64,000 nt of DNA from an uncultured Eubacteriales bacterium (GTDB taxonomy: Bacteria > Bacillota > Clostridia > Lachnospirales > Lachnospiraceae), in assembly GCA_949292785.1 (NCBI GenBank), contig CASFBK010000003.1, forward strand, positions 181,164-245,163, given 5' to 3'. How positions within the stretch are numbered: the stretch's first letter is position 1; the number at the start of each line of letters is the position of its first letter. Position numbers and translations under genes: made by a program. Positions 16,540 to 25,565 of the stretch are shown here, piece by piece. The notes beneath the pieces are model-generated. The model did not search any database, was not told where the DNA came from, and saw nothing but the letters and a program-made list of their open reading frames with translations.

Positions 16540-18153
16540 TTACGCTTTGTCGTCTTCATATTTCCCAAGGATACCTTCTAAGTCAAGCCCATAACGCTTT
16601 GCAATATCCTTGGCATAGCTTAATCCGTCCGGTGTCGTCCGAATCACTTTGTAGCTTCTGGTTCCTTCTTCTTTGCTTTCCATCATTGCTACAAGGTTAT
16701 CTATTTTTCCTTTATTCCGGGGATGTGCATTGTAGGTATCTACCTGCTGTGTAAGGTCATGGATATGGGTAACGAACAGTCCGCAGCATCCTATAATACC
16801 AATTCCGGTCAATACCTCCGACGCAATATAGCCTGCCTCCAATCCGCTGGTGCTGGAAAAGGATTCATCCATTAAAAGCATGTCCGTATCCGACAGTTTT
16901 CCCATAATCTCACTAAGTCTGGCACATTCACTTTCCAATCTGCCCTTTCCATAGTTATTCTCATCCGAGGACGGGAAATGCGTATAAATGCCAGATACAG
17001 GACTCATCAGGGCACGCTCCGCCGGAACGAACAGCCCCAGTTGAAAAAGCGCCTGCGCCATCCCTATGGAATAAGCAAAAATAGATTTTCCACCATGGTT
17101 TGGTCCTGTTATCAGATAGAAACGCCCCTTTTCATCCAAGGTAAAGGCATTCGATACAATGGTATTTTCCACTGCTTTGATTGCCAGCATAGGATTATAT
17201 ACCTGGGTAAGCTCACACCTTTTTTCTTTCATGGGCGCTATTTGGGGTCTGCACATCACAAAGCCTTTTTCCTTCATAGACAAAATGAACTTTACTCCCG
17301 CTGTTAAAAAGCGAATATCATCCAGAAGCGATACAAACATTGTTGTATTCACGTGATAATAATTCTGAACTAATGGTTCAAATTCGCGCAGAGACTTCGC
17401 AAAAATAGTTTGCAGGGCAGCATTCAGAGAATAATTCAACGCTTTTAATTCTTCTCCGTGAAGTCCTTTGGTCAGTGGATAAAGCGCAGACATTAGTACC
17501 TTGTCATCCGTTTTATCTCTTTTTAACAGCCTATCCATAATATTTCCGGGACGAAAATAATCCGTATTTACCGAAACCAGACCTGCCTCTTTTGGACGAA
17601 GATTTCCATCTAAATTAATCCCTACCGTAACACTTTTAATATATCCAAAGTTCATTTCCATTTTTGACAGCTCTGTATTAAGGCTCTGATACTCACTGCT
17701 TTCTGTAATGTTTTCTATTTCTTTTTTGAAGTTTTTCATTCCCTCCGAATGAATATCTGCTTTCTCCAATGCATCTGCAAATAGATTTACAATCTCCTGA
17801 TACATCTCTAAGTATCTTACACAGCGCAACGCGGAATCAACGGTAAACTCGTTATCCATCGCATGACGCATGTCATGGATATTGTAAATAATAGAGACCG
17901 CCTTACAGAATGTTTCATACAAGGATGGATTTTCCACCAAATCTTCTACCACTCCAAGGCGATACTCTAACACCCGCTCATCTGTGGAAAAAAATTTCTC
18001 CAATGATAAATCTGCAAATCCCCGATAGCTTTCTTTTATCAAAATAATCATAGCGTCCAACTGCAAGGATTCTATAAACTTAAAATCTTTCATGGGGATT
18101 TCTGATGTCCTGTCATAATTTGGGGGATATAGTAAATGAAAATCTGTCTGCAT
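16540..18153 (-). CDS. MutS domain V family ATPase (537 aa)
   Basis: The C-terminal part is a MutS-type ABC ATPase: Walker A ITGPNHGGKSIF (about residues 348-359), then DMLLMDESFSSTSGLEAG (Walker B and D-loop) and FVTHIHDL (switch His). The N-terminal 330 residues are helical core and clamp regions. There is no MutS mismatch-binding N-terminal domain and no Smr nuclease, so this is a MutS-like protein of unknown specificity, not MutS1 or MutS2. The start at 18153 is chosen because AAGGAAG lies eight bases upstream; the open frame extends to 18225 but without an SD. Confidence 0.83.
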   Translation of the reverse strand: MQTDFHLLYPPNYDRTSEIPMKDFKFIESLQLDAMIILIKESYRGFADLSLEKFFSTDERVLEYRLGVVEDLVENPSLYETFCKAVSIIYNIHDMRHAMDNEFTVDSALRCVRYLEMYQEIVNLFADALEKADIHSEGMKNFKKEIENITESSEYQSLNTELSKMEMNFGYIKSVTVGINLDGNLRPKEAGLVSVNTDYFRPGNIMDRLLKRDKTDDKVLMSALYPLTKGLHGEELKALNYSLNAALQTIFAKSLREFEPLVQNYYHVNTTMFVSLLDDIRFLTAGVKFILSMKEKGFVMCRPQIAPMKEKRCELTQVYNPMLAIKAVENTIVSNAFTLDEKGRFYLITGPNHGGKSIFAYSIGMAQALFQLGLFVPAERALMSPVSGIYTHFPSSDENNYGKGRLESECARLSEIMGKLSDTDMLLMDESFSSTSGLEAGYIASEVLTGIGIIGCCGLFVTHIHDLTQQVDTYNAHPRNKGKIDNLVAMMESKEEGTRSYKVIRTTPDGLSYAKDIAKRYGLDLEGILGKYEDDKA

Positions 18154-18268
18154 TTTTAGTGCTTCCTTTCTTTCTGATTTTCTTGCTTCTTTTAATCTTT
18201 TTACCATGTTATATATGCAACACATATTTTTTGATTAATCCTAATATTAACAGACATGATTTGTCAAT

Positions 18269-18296
18269 GAAAAAAGAGTCCACCCCGGGACTCTTT
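18269..18296 (-). terminator. intrinsic terminator of lipoprotein gene
   Basis: 9-bp stem AAAGAGTCC/GGACTCTTT (18273-18281, 18288-18296), loop of six, T-run on the minus strand, just after the lipoprotein stop codon. Confidence 0.88.
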
Positions 18297-18301
18297 CGCA
18301 T

Positions 18302-18973
18302 TTATAAACTCATGAATGTAATATCAGCTTCCTCATAATACATATATTCCTCCAATGTCTCCATCCATTCTTCCATCGTTATGTCTTCGCCGTCAATCTC
18401 ATAGTAGTCATCTTCATCATAAATTTCATCTCCAACTGTTTCGTTGTCATACCAGGCAAAGCTTATTTCTTCCAGATACTCGTCACCTATTAACACATAA
18501 AAAGCATAGTTTTCATGTTCCGGAGCTGTTCCCGGACGATAATATCTTACCATTCCGTTTTCCAACAAATCCGAATATACTCCCTCCTGATAAACATTTA
18601 CCAATTCGCCATCCCTATACTGGATAATATATAGATACCCCGGTTCTCTTAAAATGAGTTCATCTACATCATCCCCATCTACATCATAAAAACCGTATTC
18701 TCCCTGCTCATAATCGCTTAACAGCAGTGGTGCTTCTTCTTCCAGATATTGGTCATAAAGTGCATAAAGGTCAGATTCTTCCTGTTCTTCATATTCTTCT
18801 TCCCATTCTTCTGATTCTTCTTCCTGTTCTTCTTTCTTATTTGTCTTTTCTACTTTAGCAGATGTGGTTCTTTTCTGTTCCTGGTCATTGTCCCTTTTTT
18901 CACAACCAATCAGGCTCATTACCGCCATCATTGCCATTAACATCATAAGTATTCTTAGTTTCACTTTTTTCAT
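18302..18973 (-). CDS. acidic lipoprotein of unknown function (223 aa)
   Basis: A type II signal peptide with lipobox LIGC (Cys24) predicts an outer-leaflet lipoprotein. A basic and then strongly acidic linker (EEEESEEWEEEYEEQEE-like, residues about 45-70) follows. The C-terminal domain contains YGFYDVDGDDVDELIL, an EF-hand-like Asp-rich turn seen in secreted FG-GAP-like or calcium-binding repeats. It has a strong SD (GAAGGAGAG) and its own terminator, so it seems monocistronic. I do not recognise the family. Confidence 0.8.
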   Translation of the reverse strand: MKKVKLRILMMLMAMMAVMSLIGCEKRDNDQEQKRTTSAKVEKTNKKEEQEEESEEWEEEYEEQEESDLYALYDQYLEEEAPLLLSDYEQGEYGFYDVDGDDVDELILREPGYLYIIQYRDGELVNVYQEGVYSDLLENGMVRYYRPGTAPEHENYAFYVLIGDEYLEEISFAWYDNETVGDEIYDEDDYYEIDGEDITMEEWMETLEEYMYYEEADITFMSL

Positions 18974-19303
18974 TCTGATACTCTCCTTCTGGTCTTATAC
19001 TTTATAGTTTCTTGTCTTCTGGTAATAACACTTTTCTTATTTGGAAAATGTTGCAGTCTTAGCATTTACAATTTTTTCTGTCACACTAGACTTAAAACTA
19101 TCATTATAACTATTATTACTAGCAAAAAACGCCGTCCTCTGCATTTAAGCAATATATCAGCGATTTTATTACTTCCTCCGGTCAGCAACAATTTGTTGAC
19201 CTCCAGAATACCGAACCGCACCACCGCGTCATTGCATATCTGTCGTCCTTACATCATAAGAGCCCCTATGTATCATTAGCGTATAAATATATTTCTTATA
19301 ACT
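18974..19303. other. noncoding stretch before the restriction-modification island
   Basis: No convincing open frame is seen. It holds the promoter region of the lipoprotein gene and, at 19180-19201, a 9-bp hairpin (GGTCAGCAA...TTGTTGACC, with one G-T pair) without a T-run. Base composition becomes more A+T rich toward the island. No integrase or att-like repeat was recognised. Confidence 0.5.
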
Positions 19304-19330
19304 AAGAAAAAGACTACCCATTAGGTAGTC
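19304..19330 (-). terminator. intrinsic terminator of specificity-subunit gene
   Basis: 7-bp stem GACTACC/GGTAGTC (19312-19318, 19324-19330) with a 5-base loop, followed on the minus strand by CTTTTTCTTAG. Confidence 0.82.
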
Positions 19331-19365
19331 CCTTTATCACATTACCACTAATAATCCTTTTTCAT

Positions 19366-20466
19366 TTATACTCTATCACCATAAGGCAATGCTTTGATAT
19401 AATTCTCCATAAACTTCCAGTCTGGAACATATCCCTCATCAGAATATTTTTTAGTATCATCTATGTACGGTGTTCCATCTAGATTGCGTTGAATAGGAAG
19501 CTTAATAATCTCTTTTTCAAGCTTGCTCTTTACCCTAGCTCTACCATATGAATATCGATAATCTTCAAGATTCAATATACTACACAAAAACAGCGCTACA
19601 TATTTATTCATCAAAGAACATCTCAAAGTATATACTTTATTGCCAGTCGCAAATCTATCTTCTTGATAAAAACTATATATTCCTTCTGCTCCAATAGTAA
19701 TACAATTTCCTTTAGTTATTTTTTCACAAGAAACATTAACATACCCATCACACCCATTATTTTCAGCAGTTCTGGAAATGAATGGAATATCACCTTCATC
19801 CAATTCATCTTTAATAGATAATGCTGTAGTAGAACACTCAAAGACTTTCCCAACTATAAATTCTTCCCACTTATTAACATCCAAATTTGGTACTTGACCA
19901 GATTTATTGTGAGTAATTAGTGGTTTATAATGTAAAGATTCAATATAGTTTTCCATCCATTTCCAGTCTGGAACATATCCCTCATCAGAATACTTATTGG
20001 AATCATCAATAAGCGGTGTTCCATCATCATTATGCTGTATTGGTAACTTAATGCTAAAATCCCTATTTATATGAGTATTCAATTCTCGTCCAAAGGCATA
20101 ATATTTCATTTTACTCTCATATCTAACAAGACCAGATATAAATATATTTACTCCAAAAGTCATTTGATCAGAAACTGATTTCAACACTGCAACATTCTGA
20201 CCAGTATAAAATGGTTCTTCTTGAACAAAGCATGACCCCAAGTAGCTGCCCCCTAAAGCAACTGTGACTAAACCAGCATCAAAAGGATCAACATCCTCCA
20301 CATAATCAACTTTTGTATCTACTCCATTATTATAACTCACACGAGAGACAAAATTAACAGAAGGATCATCTTCTGTCATTTTATTTTTATCAAATTTATT
20401 CCCCATAACTATTTTATACAAGTTCTTGAGGTAAAATTCTTTCCAATCATCTATATTAAGCTTCAT
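19366..20466 (-). CDS. restriction-modification DNA specificity subunit, BcgI B-like (366 aa)
   Basis: Two tandem target-recognition halves are visible. Each ends in a nearly identical tail, LPIQ.N.DGTP.IDD..KYS then DEGYVPDWK.MENYI (residues about 141-175 and 323-357), so each half reads one part of a bipartite site. Such two-repeat subunits of about 340-370 residues pair with fused nuclease-methylase subunits in BcgI-type systems. The start overlaps the end of the methylase gene by 11 bases, with AAGGAGG inside the methylase 3' end, so the two are coupled. The gene is more A+T rich than its neighbours, suggesting transfer. Confidence 0.87.
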   Translation of the reverse strand: MKLNIDDWKEFYLKNLYKIVMGNKFDKNKMTEDDPSVNFVSRVSYNNGVDTKVDYVEDVDPFDAGLVTVALGGSYLGSCFVQEEPFYTGQNVAVLKSVSDQMTFGVNIFISGLVRYESKMKYYAFGRELNTHINRDFSIKLPIQHNDDGTPLIDDSNKYSDEGYVPDWKWMENYIESLHYKPLITHNKSGQVPNLDVNKWEEFIVGKVFECSTTALSIKDELDEGDIPFISRTAENNGCDGYVNVSCEKITKGNCITIGAEGIYSFYQEDRFATGNKVYTLRCSLMNKYVALFLCSILNLEDYRYSYGRARVKSKLEKEIIKLPIQRNLDGTPYIDDTKKYSDEGYVPDWKFMENYIKALPYGDRV

Positions 20467-22381
20467 AGATTTTACCCTCCTTCATCAAATAAGCAAGGTA
20501 ATTATTAAGTGTCTGTTGAAAATCTGTTTCAGAAAGTTTACTATAATCAGTCTTCATATACGCTTCACAAAGCCACTCATCATCTCCATCAACGACGGCT
20601 ACAGATGACATACCGTCAACAACTTTCTTTGCTTCAAACAAACTCAACCATTCTTTTTCAATAGCTTTCCACTTTGAATCACCATTAGAATCAAACTGTT
20701 CTACACGACCAAGATTCTTTTTCTTTTTAAATCCATCTTCTTTACAGTAACCAAAGAAACTCGTTCTTGCTGTTCCATCCGTTTTAACATGCGGTTGCCC
20801 TAATGTAAATAACATACAACAAGCCGATACAGCAGCTCCAGGATAAAACACCTCTGCTGGCAATGTAAAAACAGCTTCTAAGGTATTATTTTCAAGCATC
20901 ACCTTCTTCTCTTCAGTTACAAGACCACTTGTTCCAATCGCAGCCGATACTGGAAGAAGAACTGCTAATTTTACAGTTTTACGAGGCTTATTATTCCGTT
21001 CTCTTTCATCATTTATCTCTTTGACCACATCTGAAAGATAATGAATAAATACCATGCCTTTTGTAGGATCTTCTTTACCATCAGCCGCCTTACCCCAATT
21101 TACTTTGTATGAAGAAGGAATTCCAATAGGTTTTGCATTATATGGAGGATTCATTAAAATAATATCTGGATCTGCATTTTTTATAAAATTCTTACATTCA
21201 AAACAACTACCAAACTTAATATTCGAATTTCCATCTCCATGAATTAACATATTAGTGGTTGCAAGACCATATGCTTTTTCTTCAACTTCAATACCAAAAA
21301 TATGCCGTTCTTTAACCGTCTTCATCAATTCTTCTGCTTCAGCTTCTGTTTTATTCTTACGACAATCAGCAAGTTCCTTAACCATCGCTTGAACCAAAAA
21401 TGATCCACTACCACATGTCGCATCCAAAACAACCTTTGTTCTATCAACCTCTGTCAACCGACACATAAAATCAGTGATGTGATCCGGAGTAAATGCTTGA
21501 TTCTTATCAGCCTTACCTGTGTACTTATTAAAAGCAATAAAAAAAAGATTAAGAATGTCCTGACCTTCAGAACTATCAGCATCAATATATCTATAAATAT
21601 CTAAAATAATTGTATCAAGAATTTTAATCCAATTAGTTTTTGTAAGCTTCTTTACCTTCTGGTCATTAAGAACATTCTTTTGAAGCAATTCAATCTTCTT
21701 AGATTTATTATTAGAACCATCGAGCAAACTATTAAGAGTTGCTTCAATTCCTGCCCGAATCTGCTTCTCATCCATCATAGACCAAACGCCATTCAATCTT
21801 TCAACAAGAGCTTCATCAATTTTCGATGCTCCATCTCTTTTTATCATATCCTTGATATGTAACAGAGTTGTTCCCACAAACTGGCTACGCAAGTTCTCAC
21901 TAATATCCAATTTATGAAGAAGTTCATTCAAATCATATGTATTCTTCATAACCTTTTCACGGTCATTCTGCTTATTTGTATTGAACAACTTAACATAGTG
22001 TTCCATTTTATCAAGAACTGTCTCATCTTCAAGAACATGCTTATCGTCTATAATAGATTTCCAGACCTTAATCTTATTATTATGAGTATTAGCAAGAATG
22101 GCAATGATCTTTCGTCCATAATGTAATGCTTGTTCCTCTTGGAGATATTCATCTAATTGTCGTTCATCTCTCTTTGTAAAGTTTTGTTTTGTTTCAACCA
22201 AGACTACAACGTCATCTAATTCAAATCTAATATCAAGTTTATAATGCGAAACAGGACGACCAAGTTTTTTTTCAAGTTCTACTTTTGAACCCGCTTCCAA
22301 AACATAACTGTATTCGCCTGCCTCAATATTCGGCGTATGGTATTCAATTCCTATTGTATTAATTATCGCAGTTCTGTTCAT
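20456..22381 (-). CDS. fused nuclease / N6-adenine DNA methyltransferase, BcgI A-like (641 aa)
   Basis: Residues about 48-66 (YKLDIRF, then VVVLVETKQN) show a PD-(D/E)xK nuclease pattern: Asp50 and Glu63-Thr-Lys65. A helical linker is followed by a gamma-class N6-adenine methylase: AFTPDHITDFM, motif I LDATCGSGSF (319-328) and motif IV NPPY (411-414). A separate HsdR translocase is absent from the neighbourhood. Size (641 aa) and pairing with a two-repeat specificity subunit fit type IIB enzymes such as BcgI, which cut on both sides of a split site. A type I methylase remnant is the main alternative, but the N-terminal nuclease pattern argues against it. Confidence 0.82.
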   Translation of the reverse strand: MNRTAIINTIGIEYHTPNIEAGEYSYVLEAGSKVELEKKLGRPVSHYKLDIRFELDDVVVLVETKQNFTKRDERQLDEYLQEEQALHYGRKIIAILANTHNNKIKVWKSIIDDKHVLEDETVLDKMEHYVKLFNTNKQNDREKVMKNTYDLNELLHKLDISENLRSQFVGTTLLHIKDMIKRDGASKIDEALVERLNGVWSMMDEKQIRAGIEATLNSLLDGSNNKSKKIELLQKNVLNDQKVKKLTKTNWIKILDTIILDIYRYIDADSSEGQDILNLFFIAFNKYTGKADKNQAFTPDHITDFMCRLTEVDRTKVVLDATCGSGSFLVQAMVKELADCRKNKTEAEAEELMKTVKERHIFGIEVEEKAYGLATTNMLIHGDGNSNIKFGSCFECKNFIKNADPDIILMNPPYNAKPIGIPSSYKVNWGKAADGKEDPTKGMVFIHYLSDVVKEINDERERNNKPRKTVKLAVLLPVSAAIGTSGLVTEEKKVMLENNTLEAVFTLPAEVFYPGAAVSACCMLFTLGQPHVKTDGTARTSFFGYCKEDGFKKKKNLGRVEQFDSNGDSKWKAIEKEWLSLFEAKKVVDGMSSVAVVDGDDEWLCEAYMKTDYSKLSETDFQQTLNNYLAYLMKEGKIYEA

Positions 22382-22989
22382 TCCTATCTACCACCCTTTT
22401 TCTGTTCTGTGTCTTTTTCTCAAATTGCATCTTTTATATATTGCAACTTGCTTTTATGTGCGCTACATACTCCTACACTTCTTAACAGTACCTCCATCTA
22501 ACGATATATTTATTCGTTTCTTCATAAAGCACCTACTTTCCACAAAACATACACACATTATACATATTTCGGATATATATTTCAACTAAAATCAGAACCA
22601 TCGACTTAACTGCTGTTTACTCAAGCCTTAAGAACTCATTACAATTTTTAATGTCTAAAAAGCAATATGATATTTACAACTTTTGTATGTAATAAATTAT
22701 TATCTACACGAAAACCTCTTTTATTCTTAATATGATTAACGAACTAGCATTATTTTAGCATTAGGATTTTTATATTGTAAACTAAAGCAACTTTAACCAT
22801 CCATATAATATGTGCTTTATTTATTTCTCAAAGTTCTACAACAAGAAACAATCTACACCCTAACACGAAAGGCAGAGCAAACAAAATATTTGCTCTGCCT
22901 TTCGCAGCAATTATTCTTTTTTAACAATCCTTTTTCATTAATCGTAACTTCTGACTTACAACCTCTAAAGCCCCGTGTTCTCACTATCT
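22382..22989. other. A+T-rich noncoding stretch between RM system and lysS
   Basis: About 600 bases with no open frame that has a ribosome site. Close to the methylase start, repeats TTGCAAT and ATGCAA (around 22421-22446) could be a promoter or operator. The lysS-proximal end holds the long hairpin listed separately. The composition matches the RM genes, so it is probably part of the acquired segment. Confidence 0.5.
22866..22904 (-). terminator. long hairpin downstream of lysS, probable terminator
   Basis: A 16-bp perfect stem (22866-22881 with 22889-22904; core GGCAGAGCAAA/TTTGCTCTGCC) and a 7-base loop. No clean T-run follows on the minus strand, and it lies 86 bases after the lysS stop, so it may be a processed 3' end rather than a classical terminator. 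Confidence 0.6.
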
Positions 22990-24480
22990 TTATTTATCCA
23001 ATGACTTCATCGTCGGGAACAACAACACATCCCTAATTGCCGGGCTGTTCGTCATCATCATCACCATTCTGTCAATTCCGAATCCGATTCCTCCTGTGGG
23101 CGGCATACCAATGCTCAATGCATTCAGGAAGTCTTCGTCCGTATGGTTCGCCTCATCATTTCCGGCAGCGAACTGCGCCTCCTGCGCCTCAAAACGTTCT
23201 CTCTGGTCAATCGGGTCATTCAGCTCAGAATAAGCATTCGCCATTTCCCACCCATTCATGAAGAACTCAAAACGTTCCACATATTCCGGATTCTCCGGTT
23301 TCTTCTTCGTCAGCGGAGAAATCTCAATCGGATGGTCCATTACAAAGGTAGGCTGAATCAAGTGCTCTTCTACATATTCCTCAAAGAACAGATTCAGAAT
23401 ATCACCCTTCTGATGTCTTTCCTCGAACTCTACGTGCTTTTCTTTTGCAATCGCTCTTGCTTCTTCTAAGGTATGAATCTCGTTGAAATCTACACCGGCA
23501 TACTTCTTTACCGCATCTACCATAGTGATACGTTCAAATGGCTTAGATAAGTCTAACTCCTTATCTCCATAGGTCAAAATCTCAGAACCGGTTACTTCCT
23601 TTGCCACATAGCGGTACAGGTTCTCGGTCAAATCCATCATGCCATGGTAATCTGTATATGCCTGATATAATTCCATCAGCGTAAATTCCGGATTATGTCT
23701 GGTATCAAGTCCTTCATTACGGAAAACTCGTCCAATTTCATAGACTCTTTCCATTCCGCCTACAATCAGTCTCTTTAAGTATAACTCTAAGGAAATTCTT
23801 AACTTCAAATCTTCGTCTAAGGCATTAAAATGTGTCTCAAATGGTCTCGCCGCAGCACCACCTGCATTGGATACCAGCATCGGGGTCTCTACTTCCATAA
23901 AGCCCTGTCCATCTAAAAATCTACGAATCGTACTCAATACTTTAGAACGCTTGATAAAGGTGTCTTTTACATCTGCGTTCATAATCAGGTCCACATATCT
24001 CTGACGATATCTGATATCCGTATCCGTCAGTCCGTGGAACTTCTCAGGCAAAATCTGAAGACTTTTTGACAGCAGAGTTACTTCTGTTGCATGGATAGAC
24101 TTCTCTCCTGTCTTTGTGGTAAATACTTCACCCTTGATTCCTAAAATATCACCTACATCATATTTCTTAAAGTCCTTGTAGGAATCTTCTCCGATATTAT
24201 CTCTTGCAACATACGCCTGAATATTGCCCTGTAAATCCTGAACATTACAAAAGGATGCCTTTCCCATAACGCGCTTGAACATCATTCTTCCTGCGATGGA
24301 AACTGTTTTTCCTTCTAACTCGTCATAGTTGTCCTTGATTTCCTGGCTGTGATGTGTCACATCATATTTTGTAATCTGGAACGGATCCTTTCCGTTCTCC
24401 TGCAAGTCCTGCAGTTTTTCACGACGTACCTTTAATAACTGGTTAATATCCTGCTCTAGTGCATTGTTATTCTGAGCCAT
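22990..24480 (-). CDS. lysS: lysyl-tRNA synthetase, class II (496 aa)
   Basis: Charges tRNA-Lys. An N-terminal OB-fold anticodon-binding domain ([20 protein letters not shown]) is followed by the class II core: motif 1 around [20 protein letters not shown], motif 2 [17 protein letters not shown] and motif 3 [11 protein letters not shown]. Length and domains are complete. GAGGAGG precedes the ATG. It lies 14 bases downstream of greA, a gene pair common in Firmicutes. Confidence 0.98.
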   Translation of the reverse strand: MAQNNNALEQDINQLLKVRREKLQDLQENGKDPFQITKYDVTHHSQEIKDNYDELEGKTVSIAGRMMFKRVMGKASFCNVQDLQGNIQAYVARDNIGEDSYKDFKKYDVGDILGIKGEVFTTKTGEKSIHATEVTLLSKSLQILPEKFHGLTDTDIRYRQRYVDLIMNADVKDTFIKRSKVLSTIRRFLDGQGFMEVETPMLVSNAGGAAARPFETHFNALDEDLKLRISLELYLKRLIVGGMERVYEIGRVFRNEGLDTRHNPEFTLMELYQAYTDYHGMMDLTENLYRYVAKEVTGSEILTYGDKELDLSKPFERITMVDAVKKYAGVDFNEIHTLEEARAIAKEKHVEFEERHQKGDILNLFFEEYVEEHLIQPTFVMDHPIEISPLTKKKPENPEYVERFEFFMNGWEMANAYSELNDPIDQRERFEAQEAQFAAGNDEANHTDEDFLNALSIGMPPTGGIGFGIDRMVMMMTNSPAIRDVLLFPTMKSLDK

Positions 24481-24493
24481 TTGTATCCTCCTC

Positions 24494-24973
24494 TTAATTG
24501 GAACGCTGGATTTCCAATACCTTGTATTCTATCTCGCCTGCCTGGGTCTCTACCTTTACCACATCGCCCACTTTCGCTCCGATTAAAGCCTTTCCTACCG
24601 GTGATTCATTAGAAATCTTGCCCTGAAGGCTGCTTGCTTCAGTAGAACCTACAATCTTATAATCCAATTCTTCATCAAATTCGCAATCATAGATTTTTAC
24701 ACGACATCCGACGCTGATTTTATCTAAATCGACTTCCTCTTCTACTACTACTTCTGCATTCTTTAAAATCTTCTCGATTTCTTCGATTCGTGCTTCAATA
24801 TCACGCTGTTCATCCTTTGCAGCATCATATTCTGCATTTTCAGAAAGGTCGCCCTGCTCTCTTGCTTCTTTAATCTTCTGGGAAACTTCCTTTCTTTTTA
24901 CTACCTTCAAATCCTGTAATTCATTCTCTAATTTCTGTAAGCCTTCATACGTCAATAAATTTTTCTTTTCCAT
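24494..24973 (-). CDS. greA: transcription elongation factor GreA (159 aa)
   Basis: Stimulates RNA polymerase to cleave backtracked transcripts. The N-terminal antiparallel coiled coil carries the tip acidic pair in [15 protein letters not shown] (Asp and Glu). The C-terminal FKBP-like domain ends [28 protein letters not shown] precedes the ATG. A TATAAT-like box about 35 bases upstream may give greA-lysS an additional promoter. Confidence 0.98.
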   Translation of the reverse strand: MEKKNLLTYEGLQKLENELQDLKVVKRKEVSQKIKEAREQGDLSENAEYDAAKDEQRDIEARIEEIEKILKNAEVVVEEEVDLDKISVGCRVKIYDCEFDEELDYKIVGSTEASSLQGKISNESPVGKALIGAKVGDVVKVETQAGEIEYKVLEIQRSN

Positions 24974-25020
24974 AAAACGCTACACCTTTCCTCTATCTAT
25001 TATACTTTCTTATTAATCTT

Positions 25021-25551
25021 TCACATTCTTTTAACAATCACAGTATTATACCCGATAGGTACCAAAATGTCAAGGTTTTGGGCTTGATTCCAAGGTTTTT
25101 TATATATAGGAATATAATGAATATTTTCCTGTATGCACTCCCGATGGACGCCTCCCTTTTGCTCCATATCCAGAACCACATTAATTCCTTCTAAAGAAAA
25201 TGCGCCGTTTTCTTCTAATTGCACCACAAGTCCGTTTTCTTCATACATTTTTTCTATATAACAGGAAAAATATGCAGGACGTTCTGTCGCTATCCGCAGA
25301 AAGTTCAAATCGTCGGATATCTGTTCTAACACCAACTCCACGTCATCCTCGGAAAGCATGGATTCCGGCGGTGTATCCCTATCCAATAGCAGTGGGCGAA
25401 AGTTCTGATAAGGGATTTTGTATTGCTCTAAAATCTGCTCCATAATGTTTCTAAAATGTGGAAGGAACGGATTTTCTTTGACTGTCTCCTGGGGCTTCAT
25501 CTCCTGTTCCGGCTTTTTCTTTCCGAAGAATCGTTTCCACCATTTCCTCAT
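25021..25551 (-). CDS. conserved hypothetical protein between dusB and greA (176 aa)
   Basis: Not recognised. A basic, Trp-rich N-terminus (MRKWWKRFFGKKK) is followed by a soluble domain with conserved-looking segments SEDDVELVLEQISDDLNFL and RPAYFSCYIEKMYEENG, ending in VPIGYNTVIVKRM. No signal peptide or metal motif is seen. The start is the ATG at 25551, after an in-frame TTG at 25557; neither has a strong SD, so translation may be coupled to dusB, whose stop is 15 bases upstream. Confidence 0.7.
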   Translation of the reverse strand: MRKWWKRFFGKKKPEQEMKPQETVKENPFLPHFRNIMEQILEQYKIPYQNFRPLLLDRDTPPESMLSEDDVELVLEQISDDLNFLRIATERPAYFSCYIEKMYEENGLVVQLEENGAFSLEGINVVLDMEQKGGVHRECIQENIHYIPIYKKPWNQAQNLDILVPIGYNTVIVKRM

Positions 25552-25565
25552 AAACAAATACCAGA

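Noticed and set aside
19180-19201. Palindrome GGTCAGCAA...TTGTTGACC as an attachment site of the RM island
   Set aside because: Only one copy seen; no matching repeat found on the other flank and no integrase gene.
20456-22381. Ordinary type I HsdM
   Set aside because: An N-terminal Asp...Glu-x-Lys nuclease pattern, no HsdR nearby, and a size fitting BcgI A; kept as the main alternative only.
22812-23036. 74-codon plus-strand frame between the RM system and lysS
   Set aside because: It overlaps the 3' end of lysS, has no SD and runs through the terminator hairpin.
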